The notes below the pieces were generated by a model that was given only the letters and a program-made list of their open reading frames with translations, did not search any database and was not told where the DNA came from. The position numbers and the translations under genes are program-made. This document shows, in pieces, positions 23,806 through 33,194 of a stretch of 51,318 nt of DNA (position 1 is the stretch's first letter; each line of letters opens with the position of its first letter). This DNA comes from a virus, in the IMG/VR virus record IMGVR_UViG_3300044960_000212, positions 1 through 51,318 of that record, one strand, 5' to 3'.

Positions 23806-25329
23806 ATGGTCGTCGCTGAGCTCTTCGCGGTCCTCGGCCTGAAGGTCGATGCCTCGAAATGGGAGCGCGGCCAGGCCGCCATCGATCGCATCCAGTCGGG
23901 GCTGGGAAAGGTTGCGAAGTGGGGCGCCGCCGCGGCGGCGGGTCTTGGCGCCGGCGCCATGGTGCTTGGCGACAGTTATACCGAACTCGAGAATCGCATC
24001 CGTCAGGTCAGTTCATCCACCGAGGAGATGAACGATCTGATGGATCGCACCCGCGCGATCGCAAACGCCACCCGCAGCGACTGGAAGTCGACAGGCGAGG
24101 CGTTCGTGCGGCTCAAGAACGCCACGAAGGATATGGGGCTCTCGACGGACCGCGCGCTCGCGCTCGTCGAGACACTCAACATGGCGCTCCAGTCCAGCGG
24201 CGCGTCCGCGAACGAAGCGGCGGCGGGCACGCTCCAGCTGATGCAGGGACTCGCGAGCGGCGCGCTGCAGGGCGACGAGTTCCGGTCGATTGCCGAGCAG
24301 CTGCCCGACCTGATGGACCTGTTCGCGAAGGAGATGGGCGTGTCACGCGGCGAGCTGAAAAAGCTCGGCTCCGAGGGCAAGATCACGTCCAAGGTCGTTG
24401 TCAGCGCGCTCGAGAATGCCAGCGACTCGATCCGCCAGAAGTTCGCCGCCTCGACGGCCACGGCAGCGCAGGGCTGGACGGTCCTGAAGAACAACTTGAC
24501 GCTCGCCGCCGCCGAGTTCGTTCGTTCGACGGGGCTGATGGAGGCGCTGGGCCGCGCGGTGCAGGCGGTCACGAAGTGGGTCGAGTCCCATCGCGAGCAG
24601 ATCCGCGAGTTCGGTGCCGCCGTGGGCGCGGCGTTCGCGATGGCGGCCGATGTCGTCGGGATCGTTGTCGGCTTTCTGCTCGATCATCGCGAGGTGCTCG
24701 AGGCGCTCGCGCTGGTCCTGATCGCACTCGGCACCCAGATGGCGATCGCATGGATCGCTGCGCAGCTGCCGATCCTCGCGACGGTCGCAGCGCTGACCGC
24801 GCTGGCACTGGTCGTCATGGACCTGTGGAAGTCGTTCACGACGGGCAAGGGCGTTGCGGCCGACGTGTGGCGTTGGATCACCGACAAGGCCCGCGGTTTC
24901 TTGAACTTCCTCAAGTCGATTCCAGGCCAGATCTCCGACGCATTCCGCTCGATGGGTGACGCAATCGTCGATGCGGTCGTCGGCGCGTTCGACACCCTGA
25001 TCCAGAAGGCGAAGGATACCGCCTCGGCGATCTGGTCCGAGATCAAAGATATCCCGGTCATCGGTCACATCGTGCGCGGCGCCGAATTCGTGGTCGACAA
25101 GGTCGCAGATTCCGGCGTAATGAGCGCGGCAACGAGCGCGGCGTTCAGCCAGCTGCAGAGCGCGTCCGCGCCGTCTGCCGGCACCACGATGATGGCAAGC
25201 GTGTCGAATACCTTCCAGATCACGCAGCAGCCCGGAGAGTCCGGCGAAGACCTCGCGCGACGCATCGTCGAGCATGACCAGCGAGCTCGCCGCGCGGCCT
25301 TCGATGCGCTGCGGGGCGGTGTGACATGA
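23806..25329 (+). CDS. Tape measure protein
   Basis: The 507-residue protein is long-helical with an N-terminal AELFAVLGLKVDASKWERGQ and the conserved tape-measure core TGEAFVRLKNATKDMGLS, LQGDEFRSIAEQLPDLMD and GELKKLGSEGKITSKVV. Two hydrophobic segments lie around residues 265-285 and 290-345. It sets tail length; about 500 residues implies a short tail. ATG 23806 with AAGGAG five bases upstream is preferred over GTG 23800. Its stop overlaps the next ATG. Confidence 0.88.
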   Translation: MVVAELFAVLGLKVDASKWERGQAAIDRIQSGLGKVAKWGAAAAAGLGAGAMVLGDSYTELENRIRQVSSSTEEMNDLMDRTRAIANATRSDWKSTGEAFVRLKNATKDMGLSTDRALALVETLNMALQSSGASANEAAAGTLQLMQGLASGALQGDEFRSIAEQLPDLMDLFAKEMGVSRGELKKLGSEGKITSKVVVSALENASDSIRQKFAASTATAAQGWTVLKNNLTLAAAEFVRSTGLMEALGRAVQAVTKWVESHREQIREFGAAVGAAFAMAADVVGIVVGFLLDHREVLEALALVLIALGTQMAIAWIAAQLPILATVAALTALALVVMDLWKSFTTGKGVAADVWRWITDKARGFLNFLKSIPGQISDAFRSMGDAIVDAVVGAFDTLIQKAKDTASAIWSEIKDIPVIGHIVRGAEFVVDKVADSGVMSAATSAAFSQLQSASAPSAGTTMMASVSNTFQITQQPGESGEDLARRIVEHDQRARRAAFDALRGGVT

Positions 25330-26306
25330 TCCGAATCGACGGATACCCCATCGATCTCGCGCTGACTGAGGAACATAGCTTCGATTCCGAGGTGACCGAG
25401 TATCCCGTCGAGAACGGCGCGGACATTTCGGACAACATCCGCAACAAGCCACTCGAGATCACGCTGGAGGGCATCGTCTCGGACACGCCGATCGGCGCGA
25501 TCGCCCAGGACGCCACGCGCCAGGCCGGTGCGGGCACGCCGCTACCGTCCCGCGACGCGTACACCCGGATCGTCGCCATCCGCGACGCGCGCGAGCTCGT
25601 CACCATCGAAACGAGCCTCGGCAAGTTCGAACGGATGGCGCTGACACATATCGGCGTGCCGCGCGATCGGTCGACCGGAAAGGCGCTCAAGTTCACGGTG
25701 ACGTTCCGACAGGTCACGCTCGTCACGAATGAGCGCGTGACCGTTCGCGTCGCAGTCCCCAACGCCACGGGCAAAGCGAACGGCGGCAACCGACAACCGA
25801 TGCACGGCATCAACGGCAAGCCCGTTCCCAAGGCGTTCGAGTCGCGGCCGCGCTGGGTGACGAGCTGGGACGCGCGCTCGCGAGCGACCCTGCGCCAAAG
25901 CCTCGGCGAGCCGATCCTCACGACAACACGTCAGCAGCGCCTCACGACGGGCGGCAAGAAGGATCCGTTCACGATCGACGTGATCGACCACTACCCGCTT
26001 CAGGGCGATCAGCAGATCGCCGACGGTTATGTCCAGCGCGCGCCCGACGGCAAGGACTACTATTTCGCTCGCACGGTCGGCATCGACAGATTCGGTCGTC
26101 AATACGGCGTGGGCGGCAGCTCCACACAGATCGAACAGCGCATCGACGGGCACGATGTCGAGTGGGACGACGGCTCCAACGAGTGGAAGGACACGCAGAC
26201 CGGCAAGACGGTCCGCAAGGTCCCGCCCGGCGAGAACCGCTGGAAGGGCGTCCAGTTCCGCCGCCGCCCGAAGGACGGCGAAGATCCACCGTGGAGCACA
26301 GGCTGA
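25326..26306 (+). CDS. Dit-like/DNA-circularisation-type baseplate protein
   Basis: The 326-residue protein begins IRIDGYPIDLALTEEHSFDSEVTEYPVENGADISDNIRNKPLEI in its first 45 residues, typical of the N-terminal beta domain of Dit-like phage baseplate proteins. Residues 130-215 are a linker, and the C-terminal 100 residues are Gly/Asp/Lys-rich with repeated DG turns. It directly follows the tape measure and should form the distal-tail ring joining tube and baseplate. Confidence 0.68.
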   Translation: MIRIDGYPIDLALTEEHSFDSEVTEYPVENGADISDNIRNKPLEITLEGIVSDTPIGAIAQDATRQAGAGTPLPSRDAYTRIVAIRDARELVTIETSLGKFERMALTHIGVPRDRSTGKALKFTVTFRQVTLVTNERVTVRVAVPNATGKANGGNRQPMHGINGKPVPKAFESRPRWVTSWDARSRATLRQSLGEPILTTTRQQRLTTGGKKDPFTIDVIDHYPLQGDQQIADGYVQRAPDGKDYYFARTVGIDRFGRQYGVGGSSTQIEQRIDGHDVEWDDGSNEWKDTQTGKTVRKVPPGENRWKGVQFRRRPKDGEDPPWSTG

Positions 26307-26309
26307 CCC

Positions 26310-26684
26310 ATGGCGCTCACCAATCCTCGATCACCGGTCCTCGAGATGCCGCTCTTGCCGCGACTCGGCGGCAACTACCGCTTCGGAGCAACCATCGAGT
26401 CGACGCCCTACCTGTTCGACGTCCGATGGAACTCGCGCGATGCGGCCTGGTACATGGATGTGCTCGAGGCGAACGAACAGCCGATCGTGCTCGGGATCAA
26501 GCTGGTGCTCGGCGCCTACCTCGGTCGTCGCTCCAACCACCGCCTGTTCAAGCGCGGCGTGTTCATGATGCAGGACACGAGCGGGACTGGCCGCGATGCC
26601 ACGTACGACGACCTTGGCGAGCGCGTCATCCTGGTCTACATGCCCATCGACGAGCTGATCCGCCGGCTCGGGAGCTACTGGTAG
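26310..26684 (+). CDS. Baseplate plug-type protein
   Basis: The 124-residue protein has the form of small myovirus baseplate plug proteins: YRFGATIESTPYLFDVRWNSRDAAWYMDVLEA, a GIKLVLGAYLGRR middle, and DLGERVILVYMPIDELIRRLG at the end. It sits between the Dit-like and hub genes. Its stop TAG overlaps the hub GTG. Confidence 0.65.
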   Translation: MALTNPRSPVLEMPLLPRLGGNYRFGATIESTPYLFDVRWNSRDAAWYMDVLEANEQPIVLGIKLVLGAYLGRRSNHRLFKRGVFMMQDTSGTGRDATYDDLGERVILVYMPIDELIRRLGSYW

Positions 26685-27556
26685 TGGCGCGCCTGTTCCG
26701 CAAGACGTGGAAGGTGGTCATCGCGGCGCAGCCGACGGGCTTCGTCGGCCAGAATCCGCAGTTCTTCGAGACGCTCGGGAATGCCGTCGAGATCGTCGAC
26801 ATGCGCGTGGCCTTCTCGGTAACGAAGAACCTCGGCAAGGAGCCGAACAAGTGCAGCCTGCAGCTGTACAACCTGAACGACCACACGCGCGGGATGCTCG
26901 AGCGTACGCCGGTCAGGATATGGCTCCACGGCGGCTACGATGGCGCCGCGCGCCTGCTGTTCACCGGAGATCTCCGGTTCTCGCACACGCGCATCGACGG
27001 GTCCGATGTTGTCACGTCGGTCGAGGTGCGCGACGGGATGCGTGCCTTCGCGCATGCGCGCATGACCCGCAGCTACAAACCGCCGATCCGTGTGAGTCAG
27101 GTGCTCGGCGATGCCGCCGCCTCCATGGGTTTGACGCTGCCTCCCGAGATCGAGCGCAGCCCCGAGCTGAAGCAAGCGCTCGCGACTGGCATCTCGATGC
27201 ACGGGCCGACGCGCGACATCCTCACGCGGCTACTTGCTCCGTACGGCTACAGCTGGTCGATCCAGGATGGTACCTTGGTCGTGCTCGCCGACGGAAAGCT
27301 CCGGCCTGGCGAGGCGATCCTCGTCAACGAAGCGACCGGGCTCGTCGGCTCACCCGAGCGCAGCGTCCCTGACAAACCAGGCGCGCGGGCGAGCGTGTCG
27401 TTCGAGACGCTGCTCTACCCGGAGATCGCGCCGGGGATGGCCGTGAAGCTCGAGAGCCGCTTCATCAACGGCGTGTTCCGGGTCAAGGAGGTCGGGCACG
27501 AGGGCGACAGCCACGATGGCGAGTGGAAAACCACCGTGAAGGCAGACCCGACATGA
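26684..27556 (+). CDS. Baseplate hub protein (gpD/gp27-like)
   Basis: The 290-residue protein shows hub-type features: NAVEIVDMRVAFSVTKNLGKEPNKCSL, LFTGDLRFSHTRIDGSDVV, GPTRDILTRLLAPYGYSWSIQDG and a C-terminal RFINGVFRVKEVGHEGDSHDGEW, where the HxGDxHxGxW-like end is typical. It should form the trimeric hub that carries the spike. GTG 26684 overlaps the plug gene stop. Confidence 0.78.
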   Translation: MARLFRKTWKVVIAAQPTGFVGQNPQFFETLGNAVEIVDMRVAFSVTKNLGKEPNKCSLQLYNLNDHTRGMLERTPVRIWLHGGYDGAARLLFTGDLRFSHTRIDGSDVVTSVEVRDGMRAFAHARMTRSYKPPIRVSQVLGDAAASMGLTLPPEIERSPELKQALATGISMHGPTRDILTRLLAPYGYSWSIQDGTLVVLADGKLRPGEAILVNEATGLVGSPERSVPDKPGARASVSFETLLYPEIAPGMAVKLESRFINGVFRVKEVGHEGDSHDGEWKTTVKADPT

Positions 27557-28245
27557 CCGAGGAGCCAGAGACCCCCGAATGGGAAGCGATCATCCGCATC
27601 GCGCTGCAGGGCGCGCTGGCCGGAGTCAGGACGACGCTGCCCGGCAAGATTACAGCCTACGACGCGACCAAGCAGATGGCCTCGGTGCAGCCGCTGATCC
27701 GCGAGGCGCGTGTGGACGAGACCGGTGTGGAGCGCTACGAGGATCTGCCGCAGCTCCATAGCGTGCCGGTGATGTTCGTCGGCCCGCCGGTCGGTCGCAT
27801 CACGTGGCCGGTCCGTGTCGGCGATCTGTGCGCGCTGTGGTTCGCAAGCTCGTCCCTCGATCAGTGGATCCTCCGCGGCACGACGAGCACCGTCGATCCG
27901 CGCGACGCTCGGCACCACGACATCAACGACGCGATCGCGATGGTCGGGCTGCACAGCCCCGGCGCGCCGCCGACGCCGGCGCCGACCGACGCGATCGTGC
28001 ACCACGCTGGCGCCGGAGTCGCCATCAAGCTCGGCGGGCCCGACGCGAACCACGCGCTCGCGCTGCAGGGCGTGATCGACCAGCTGAACGCGGCGATTGA
28101 CACGGCGTCAGCGGCCGTAGGCGCGCCCGCGAATGCCTGGGGCATTGCGCTGCGCACCGCGCTGAGCAACCTCGGCTGGCCGGTTCCGCCCAATACCGGG
28201 CCGTGGTCGAGCTCGACCATCTCCACGAAGGTCAAGGCGAAGTAG
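27553..28245 (+). CDS. Baseplate spike protein, Gp138-like OB-fold
   Basis: The 230-residue protein has the Gp138-type membrane-puncturing N-terminus: GVRTTLPGKITAYDATKQMASVQPLIRE, VPVMFVGPPVGRITWPVRVGDLCALWFAS and a HHDINDAIAMVGLHS segment. The C-terminal 60 residues look like a short beta-helix or helical tip. ATG 27553 overlaps the hub stop. It would pierce the outer membrane on contraction. Confidence 0.8.
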   Translation: MTEEPETPEWEAIIRIALQGALAGVRTTLPGKITAYDATKQMASVQPLIREARVDETGVERYEDLPQLHSVPVMFVGPPVGRITWPVRVGDLCALWFASSSLDQWILRGTTSTVDPRDARHHDINDAIAMVGLHSPGAPPTPAPTDAIVHHAGAGVAIKLGGPDANHALALQGVIDQLNAAIDTASAAVGAPANAWGIALRTALSNLGWPVPPNTGPWSSSTISTKVKAK

Positions 28246-28264
28246 CCCCAGTCTCGGTCCCGGC

Positions 28265-28297
28265 TATCTCGACCGTCGCCGTCGCTGCCGGCACGCT
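28265..28297 (+). promoter_or_regulatory. Putative late promoter, baseplate wedge genes
   Basis: TATC-TCGACCGT at 28265-28276, 15 bp, CACGCT at 28292-28297, six bases, GTG 28304. The upstream A-run seen at other copies is replaced by TATC, making this the most divergent member, but the spacing is exact. Confidence 0.5.
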
Positions 28298-28303
28298 GGC
28301 ATC

Positions 28304-28687
28304 GTGCTCGAGTCGGACCCGATCGATCTGCTCTTCGACGCGGACGGCGACCTCGCGATCGGCCCGGACGGCGGGTTTCAGTTCGCGTCGGGACTCGCCG
28401 GCGTGGCGCAGGCGGTGCGCGTCCGTCTGCTCATGTTCCGCGAGGAGTGGTTCCTCAACCTCGACGCCGGCGTGCCCTGGTACCAGGAGATCCTCGGCGA
28501 GAAGGTCGACGATTCGCTCCTGCGCCAGCGGATCATCGAGGCTGTCGCTGCAACACCGGGCGTCGTCGAGATCTTGACGCTCACCATTGCTCGGGACACG
28601 GCGACACGACGCATCGCCATCACGATCGCCGTCCGCACCGTGTTCGGCGACACCGAGCCCGACACACTCACCATCGGAGGCAGCTGA
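28304..28687 (+). CDS. Baseplate wedge protein, gp25/gpW-like
   Basis: The 127-residue protein follows the gp25-like pattern: DLLFDADGDLAIGPDGGFQFASGLAGVAQAVRVRLLMFREEWFLN, then LDAGVPWYQEILGEKVDD and a beta C-terminus. The lysozyme-like wedge protein initiates baseplate assembly with the gpJ-like neighbour. GTG 28304 is the first start in frame and lies six bases after a promoter -10. Confidence 0.78.
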   Translation: MLESDPIDLLFDADGDLAIGPDGGFQFASGLAGVAQAVRVRLLMFREEWFLNLDAGVPWYQEILGEKVDDSLLRQRIIEAVAATPGVVEILTLTIARDTATRRIAITIAVRTVFGDTEPDTLTIGGS

Positions 28688-28688
28688 G

Positions 28689-30029
28689 ATGCCCGATTAC
28701 GGAGTGCTGCCCGAAGGCTTCCGTCCGCAGACGATCGCCGAGGTACGGGAGGAGCTCGAGGAGGAGCTCCGCCAGAAGTTCGGTCGCAGCTTCCCGCTCG
28801 GTGATTACACGTTCGCGGGCCACGTCGTCGGGACCCTCGCCGAGCGTCTCGGCTTGCTGTGGGAAGTCGCGGAGCTGACCTATGCAGCGATGGACCCGGA
28901 CAAGGCGTCCGGCGATGCGCTGCGCGCGCTCGGCCTGCTGACCGGCACGTTCGAGGACGAGCCGAGCGCGTCGGTCGTCGAGGCGGTGCTCACCGGCGAC
29001 GACGCGACCGTGGTGCCGCAGGGCAGCCTGGCAGCCAACAGCGTCGGCCGACGGTTCAGCCTCACCGAGCTGACAACGCTGGTGCAGGCTAATGCATGGG
29101 CGGCATCGACGGCGTACGAGCTCGGCGATCGCGTGACCAACGCGTCGCGCGTCTATCAGTGCATCACGGCCGGAGTGAGCGCTGGCGCCGGCGGGCCGAT
29201 AGACTCGATCGACGACGAGACCGACGGCACCGTGCACTGGCAGTACCTCGGCGAGGGAGAGGCGGTGGCGGACGCCGTGTTCGCATGCGTCGACACGGGC
29301 CCGGTGGAGTGCGTCGCGGGCGATCTCACCAGCATCGAGACGCCCGTCGGCGGCTGGTCGAGCGTGACCAACCTGGTCGACGCCGTGCTCGGCCGCGACG
29401 TGCAGACCGACGAGAGCTTCCGGCTGAAGCGCGAGGCGGAGCTCCACCAGCCCGGCACCGGCCCGTACGAGGCGGTTCGCGCGGCGCTGCTCGCGGTCGA
29501 GGGCGTGACGAGCGTGTCGATCCTGTTCAACGCGAGCGACACGACCGACGTGAACGGACTGCCGCCGCACTCGTTCGAGGCGCTCGTCCGCGGCGGCGAG
29601 GACCAGGACATTCGGCAAGCGATCTGGGCGAACAGTCCGCTCGGCATCGAGACCTACGGGTCGACGAGCGGCACCGTGCTCGACTCCGAGGGACGGCTGC
29701 AAACGATCCGGTTCTCTCGCCCGACCGAGAAGCTCATCCACGCGAAGATCACGCTCCAGAAGAACCCACGCGAGTACGTCGGGGACGAAAGCGTCAAGCT
29801 CGAGGTCGCGACGCGAGGCGACCTGCTCGGGCTCGGGCATGACGTGTTCTCGTCGGCCGTCGCTGCGTGGTCGTTCGTCGGGGGCGTGCTCAACGTGACC
29901 GAGGTGCTCATCTCGGTAGACCCGGTGAATCCGCCGGTGTCCTCGGCCACGCTCGTGATGGGCGTGCGCGACATGCCCCTCTTCGACACGTCTCGCGTGA
30001 CGGTCGTCAGCTCGGACGTGACGCCATGA
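28689..30029 (+). CDS. Baseplate J-like protein with inserted carbohydrate-binding-like module
   Basis: The 446-residue protein begins PDYGVLPEGFRPQTIAEVREELEEELRQKFG, the standard baseplate J start, and later has GPYEAVRAALLAVEGVTSVSILFN and PHSFEALVRGGEDQDIRQAIWANSPLGIETYGS. Residues 137-188 (WAASTAYELGDRV, VYQCITAGVS, HWQYLG) form an insert resembling chitin-binding type 3/CBM5-12 modules. Such an insert could contact surface sugars. It forms the wedge ring of the baseplate. Confidence 0.85.
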   Translation: MPDYGVLPEGFRPQTIAEVREELEEELRQKFGRSFPLGDYTFAGHVVGTLAERLGLLWEVAELTYAAMDPDKASGDALRALGLLTGTFEDEPSASVVEAVLTGDDATVVPQGSLAANSVGRRFSLTELTTLVQANAWAASTAYELGDRVTNASRVYQCITAGVSAGAGGPIDSIDDETDGTVHWQYLGEGEAVADAVFACVDTGPVECVAGDLTSIETPVGGWSSVTNLVDAVLGRDVQTDESFRLKREAELHQPGTGPYEAVRAALLAVEGVTSVSILFNASDTTDVNGLPPHSFEALVRGGEDQDIRQAIWANSPLGIETYGSTSGTVLDSEGRLQTIRFSRPTEKLIHAKITLQKNPREYVGDESVKLEVATRGDLLGLGHDVFSSAVAAWSFVGGVLNVTEVLISVDPVNPPVSSATLVMGVRDMPLFDTSRVTVVSSDVTP

Positions 30030-30067
30030 TGGTTCGCATCTTCACGTTCTTCGACGGAGCGCCCTGA
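30026..30067 (+). CDS. Thirteen-residue mini-ORF bridging two genes
   Basis: ATG 30026 overlaps the gpJ-like stop and the frame (MMVRIFTFFDGAP) ends in a TGA overlapping ATG 30067 of the next gene. It may only carry ribosomes from one gene to the next by termination-reinitiation. It is too short to argue for a functional product. Confidence 0.3.
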   Translation: MMVRIFTFFDGAP

Positions 30068-31188
30068 TGACCGCACCGCAACTCTCCAAGGCTTGGACGA
30101 TCACGCCGAACCTGCGCCGCGCATTCGTGTCGCTCGTCGATACGGCGTCGTGGTGCATGTACCAGAACAAGGTGGCGCTCGTCGCGCGCGGGTGGACGAC
30201 GGTGTACTCGTGCAACGGCGTCGCCGGGCCGGCCGACGCCAACGATCACACCGATCGCATGACGAGCGAGGCTGCATTCGGGGTCCGTTCCGCGGTCGCC
30301 GCTGGCGCGCAGTCGTTTTGGATCGGCGAGAACGCCGATGGCGTGCAGATCATGTTCGCGTACCTCGGTGCAACCGACGACGTGTTCCGCATCTCGTTCT
30401 CTCCGGGCGGCCTGTTCACGCTGGCGTCGCCGACGACACACCTACCAACCGCGAGCGACGAGATGGTCGTGTCGTCGGGCAACTCGATCGTGAACGCGAC
30501 GACGAGCATGGCTCGCGTGATGTCGATTTGGGCGAGCAATGATACGCGTCACTGGTCGTTCATCATATTCCGCAACAACGCATTGCTCAACTACATCGCA
30601 ATCGAGCGCATCAACAACCTTTGTTTCCCCGCGACGATCTTTGGCGACGGGACCAACGAGATCCCGTATGTCGGAGTCCGCAACACGGTGCTCGACAGGA
30701 CCGGCGCGCTCGGCCGAATCCTCGATACGCGATCGAACACCGCATTGGGAGCGGCGGGTTGGGTTGGACAAGCCGCGCGGGTGTTTACCAACGGCGCCTC
30801 GCGGATCAATCAGATCGGCGGTGGCCGGTTGTTCGGTCCGCAGAACAACGGCACCGTAAACGGTGGTGGGCCATTGAGCATCACTACAACATTCACGGCT
30901 AACGTCCCTGCGCTGCAAGGTGGCGTCGGCGGCGGTTCGCCGTTGCTCCCCATCTACTGGTTCGGTGAGCGCGTAGCGAACCTAGACGGGCTGCTCGGCT
31001 ACCCGATCGATTGGTGGCAGATGTACACGAACAGCGAAACCGTGCCGAGTCTCAACGACTTCGTGCCCGGCTACGATCCAGGCGACACGCCCGGGGTGTC
31101 GCCGCTGCGTACCAACTGGCTGATCGCGCTCGGCGCCGCGTGCGTGCGCCCGTGGCGTAACGCGGCTGCATTGTTGGAGACGATCTAA
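30067..31188 (+). CDS. Putative tail-tip/receptor-contact structural protein
   Basis: The 373-residue protein is Gly/Asn/Ser-rich and beta-type, with AFVSLVDTASWCMYQNKVALVARGWTTVYSCNG near the start and FGDGTNEIPYVGVRNTVLDRTGALGRIL in the middle. The DNA here looks less strictly GC-biased than its neighbours, often seen in exposed host-range proteins. It sits among baseplate genes. I do not recognise a family; a host-contact role is inference from position. Confidence 0.6.
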   Translation: MTAPQLSKAWTITPNLRRAFVSLVDTASWCMYQNKVALVARGWTTVYSCNGVAGPADANDHTDRMTSEAAFGVRSAVAAGAQSFWIGENADGVQIMFAYLGATDDVFRISFSPGGLFTLASPTTHLPTASDEMVVSSGNSIVNATTSMARVMSIWASNDTRHWSFIIFRNNALLNYIAIERINNLCFPATIFGDGTNEIPYVGVRNTVLDRTGALGRILDTRSNTALGAAGWVGQAARVFTNGASRINQIGGGRLFGPQNNGTVNGGGPLSITTTFTANVPALQGGVGGGSPLLPIYWFGERVANLDGLLGYPIDWWQMYTNSETVPSLNDFVPGYDPGDTPGVSPLRTNWLIALGAACVRPWRNAAALLETI

Positions 31189-31730
31189 TGGCCGAGCGTG
31201 AGGCAGCAGTCGTTCCGGGGTTCGCGCTCTACGCGGGGCTCACGCCGCACGTGTACCCAGGCGCGCGCATCCCGTTCGATTACCAGCACGGATACCAAGA
31301 CGGGCTCGCTGCCCAGCCGCCGCCCGACTCGACCCCGCCGACGATCGCGATCGTCTCGCCCACGCCCGGCGCCGCACCTGGGACGCCCGGGGGCTTCCCG
31401 CGTTCTCGCGAGCTCGCGGAGCAGACGCCCGTCGTGCTCCGAATCTACGACGTCACCCCGGGGCTCGGGTATGTCTCGCTGAGCGTCGTCGTGCCCACGC
31501 TCGTAGACGGTGTGCTGCGCGACGTCGAGGAGGTCGTGTTCCGTCGTGGGCAGTTCCGCGGCCGGCACATTCGCGGCTCCACGCAGCGGATCGTCATCGA
31601 GACGATCGGCGGCATTCCCACCGAGGTACTCGAGCTCAGCGTGCGCCGCGAAGGCGGCTGGCCGCGCGTCACCAACCTGCGGTTCTTCGCGGACGCCATC
31701 GACGCGTCCGGAAATGTCGAGGGAGCGTGA
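31188..31730 (+). CDS. Putative baseplate/tail structural protein
   Basis: The 180-residue protein has a Pro-rich stretch (residues 44-70) followed by a beta sandwich-like part: TPVVLRIYDVTPGLGYVSLSVVVPTL and RREGGWPRVTNLRFFADAIDASGNVEG. It may be an Ig-like domain. ATG 31188 overlaps the upstream stop TAA and its stop overlaps GTG 31727. Confidence 0.6.
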   Translation: MAEREAAVVPGFALYAGLTPHVYPGARIPFDYQHGYQDGLAAQPPPDSTPPTIAIVSPTPGAAPGTPGGFPRSRELAEQTPVVLRIYDVTPGLGYVSLSVVVPTLVDGVLRDVEEVVFRRGQFRGRHIRGSTQRIVIETIGGIPTEVLELSVRREGGWPRVTNLRFFADAIDASGNVEGA

Positions 31731-32401
31731 GCGAGATCGTCCTCGAGCTGCCGCCGTTCCTCGCCGAGACGCCGCCGGCCGCGCCGCCGGCTCCCGCGGA
31801 GATCGATCACGCGAGCGCCGCAGCCGACCGGCTCATCCAGCAGTTCCGCAAGCCGCGGATGATCGACTTCGTGCGCGCGCTGTGCAAGCCGATGGCGGCG
31901 CTCGAGCGTGCGTTCTTCGACATTCTCTCAGCGCGCGTCATCGCCACGGCCTCCGGCGATGCGCTCCGCCAGCTCGCCAACCTCGTCGGTCAGCCGGTGC
32001 TCGCTGGGCTGAGCGACGTCGATCTGCGACGGTACGTGCGCGCGCGAATCCTCGCGAATCGATCCAGCGGTCTCGGCGAGGATCTGATCGCGATCACCAG
32101 ACTCGTCGTCAACGACGAGAGCACGTCGATCCATGCGTTCACCGCCCGCGGCGGCACAGCGTACATCCGCCTCGAGCACAACCCAACCGACTTCGACATC
32201 GGCACCATCCTGTTCCGCGACTTCCTCGCGCGCGCCGTCGCGGTGGGCGTGAAGATCCAGCTCGAGTGGTGGCCCGCGGAGGAGAGCGAGATGTTCGAGT
32301 TCGAGACGTTCACGCCGGGCGAGGGCGCTGGGCTCGGGTGGGGCAGCACGCTCGACGCGAACGTCGGCGGCGCGATGGCATCGATCATTTCCAACGCTTG
32401 A
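31727..32401 (+). CDS. Tail protein I-like/DUF2612-type baseplate protein
   Basis: The 224-residue protein contains FRKPRMIDFVRALCKPMAALERAFFDILSARVI, then ASGDALRQLANLVGQPVLAGLSDVDLRRYVRARILANRSSG, the arrangement of DUF2612/tail protein I-type baseplate components lying after gpJ. A Pro-rich N-terminus precedes it. It probably attaches fibres to the baseplate periphery. Confidence 0.7.
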   Translation: MSEIVLELPPFLAETPPAAPPAPAEIDHASAAADRLIQQFRKPRMIDFVRALCKPMAALERAFFDILSARVIATASGDALRQLANLVGQPVLAGLSDVDLRRYVRARILANRSSGLGEDLIAITRLVVNDESTSIHAFTARGGTAYIRLEHNPTDFDIGTILFRDFLARAVAVGVKIQLEWWPAEESEMFEFETFTPGEGAGLGWGSTLDANVGGAMASIISNA

Positions 32402-32411
32402 CGAGGACGAC

Positions 32412-33188
32412 ATGCCGAAGCCAACCGAAATCGCCCCGTGGGCAACCAACGCGAACTACCCCAACGACTCCGAGCCCGAGGCGAACACGCCGACGAAAGT
32501 CGAGCCCGACGTCGAGGAGACGATCGGCTGGCGGCCAGGCAAGAAGCCGCCCGCCCAGAAGATGAATTGGTGGCAGAACGTCGTCGGGCAGTGGATTGCC
32601 TATCTCAATGCCGGCGTATGGGAGGACGATCTGCATGTAACCGGCGCGCTCGAGATCGACGGGCCGGCGCTATTCAACAGCACAGCCACGTTCGATACGG
32701 TGGAGGTCGGGAACTACATCGACTCGCCGGACTACTTCTTGTCGGCGCCACGCACGATGCTGATCCCGCCGTCGATGTACATGACGGACAGCGATGGCAC
32801 GAGCCACATCACGTTTTCGTCGACTAGCGCCGATCGTTGGCAGATGGGCAATGGAAACACCAAGACTCTCTGTATCCCTGTGCAGCGAGAGGTGGGTGAT
32901 CGCATCACGGGGTTCACCGTCTACGCATTCAAGCAGAGCGACGCCACGTGCATGCTGAAGGCCGAGCTCGTCCGACGCAACGCTGTCACCGGCGCGCGCA
33001 CGGTGATCGCGACGGCGACGAACAACATCAACAACCCAGGCGCGATCACGCTGACCGCTGTGGGGCTCACCGAAACGTGCTCGACGCCTAACACCTACCT
33101 GGTCGAGGTGACCCAAAACGACGCAACGCCGTCGGGCCCTAACACCATCTTCGCGACGATCGTCACCTACGACCGCCCGTCGCCGTGA
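32412..33188 (+). CDS. Short tail fibre-type protein
   Basis: The 258-residue protein begins with the common fibre attachment pattern: PTKVEPDVEETIGWRPGKKPPAQKMNWWQNVVGQWIAYLN. A beta-repeat stretch (LHVTGALEIDGPALFNSTATFD) and a C-terminal beta domain of about 150 residues follow. It is the last rightward tail gene. The C-terminal domain is a candidate receptor binder. No chaperone gene follows. Confidence 0.7.
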   Translation: MPKPTEIAPWATNANYPNDSEPEANTPTKVEPDVEETIGWRPGKKPPAQKMNWWQNVVGQWIAYLNAGVWEDDLHVTGALEIDGPALFNSTATFDTVEVGNYIDSPDYFLSAPRTMLIPPSMYMTDSDGTSHITFSSTSADRWQMGNGNTKTLCIPVQREVGDRITGFTVYAFKQSDATCMLKAELVRRNAVTGARTVIATATNNINNPGAITLTAVGLTETCSTPNTYLVEVTQNDATPSGPNTIFATIVTYDRPSP

Positions 33189-33194
33189 GGTCGG

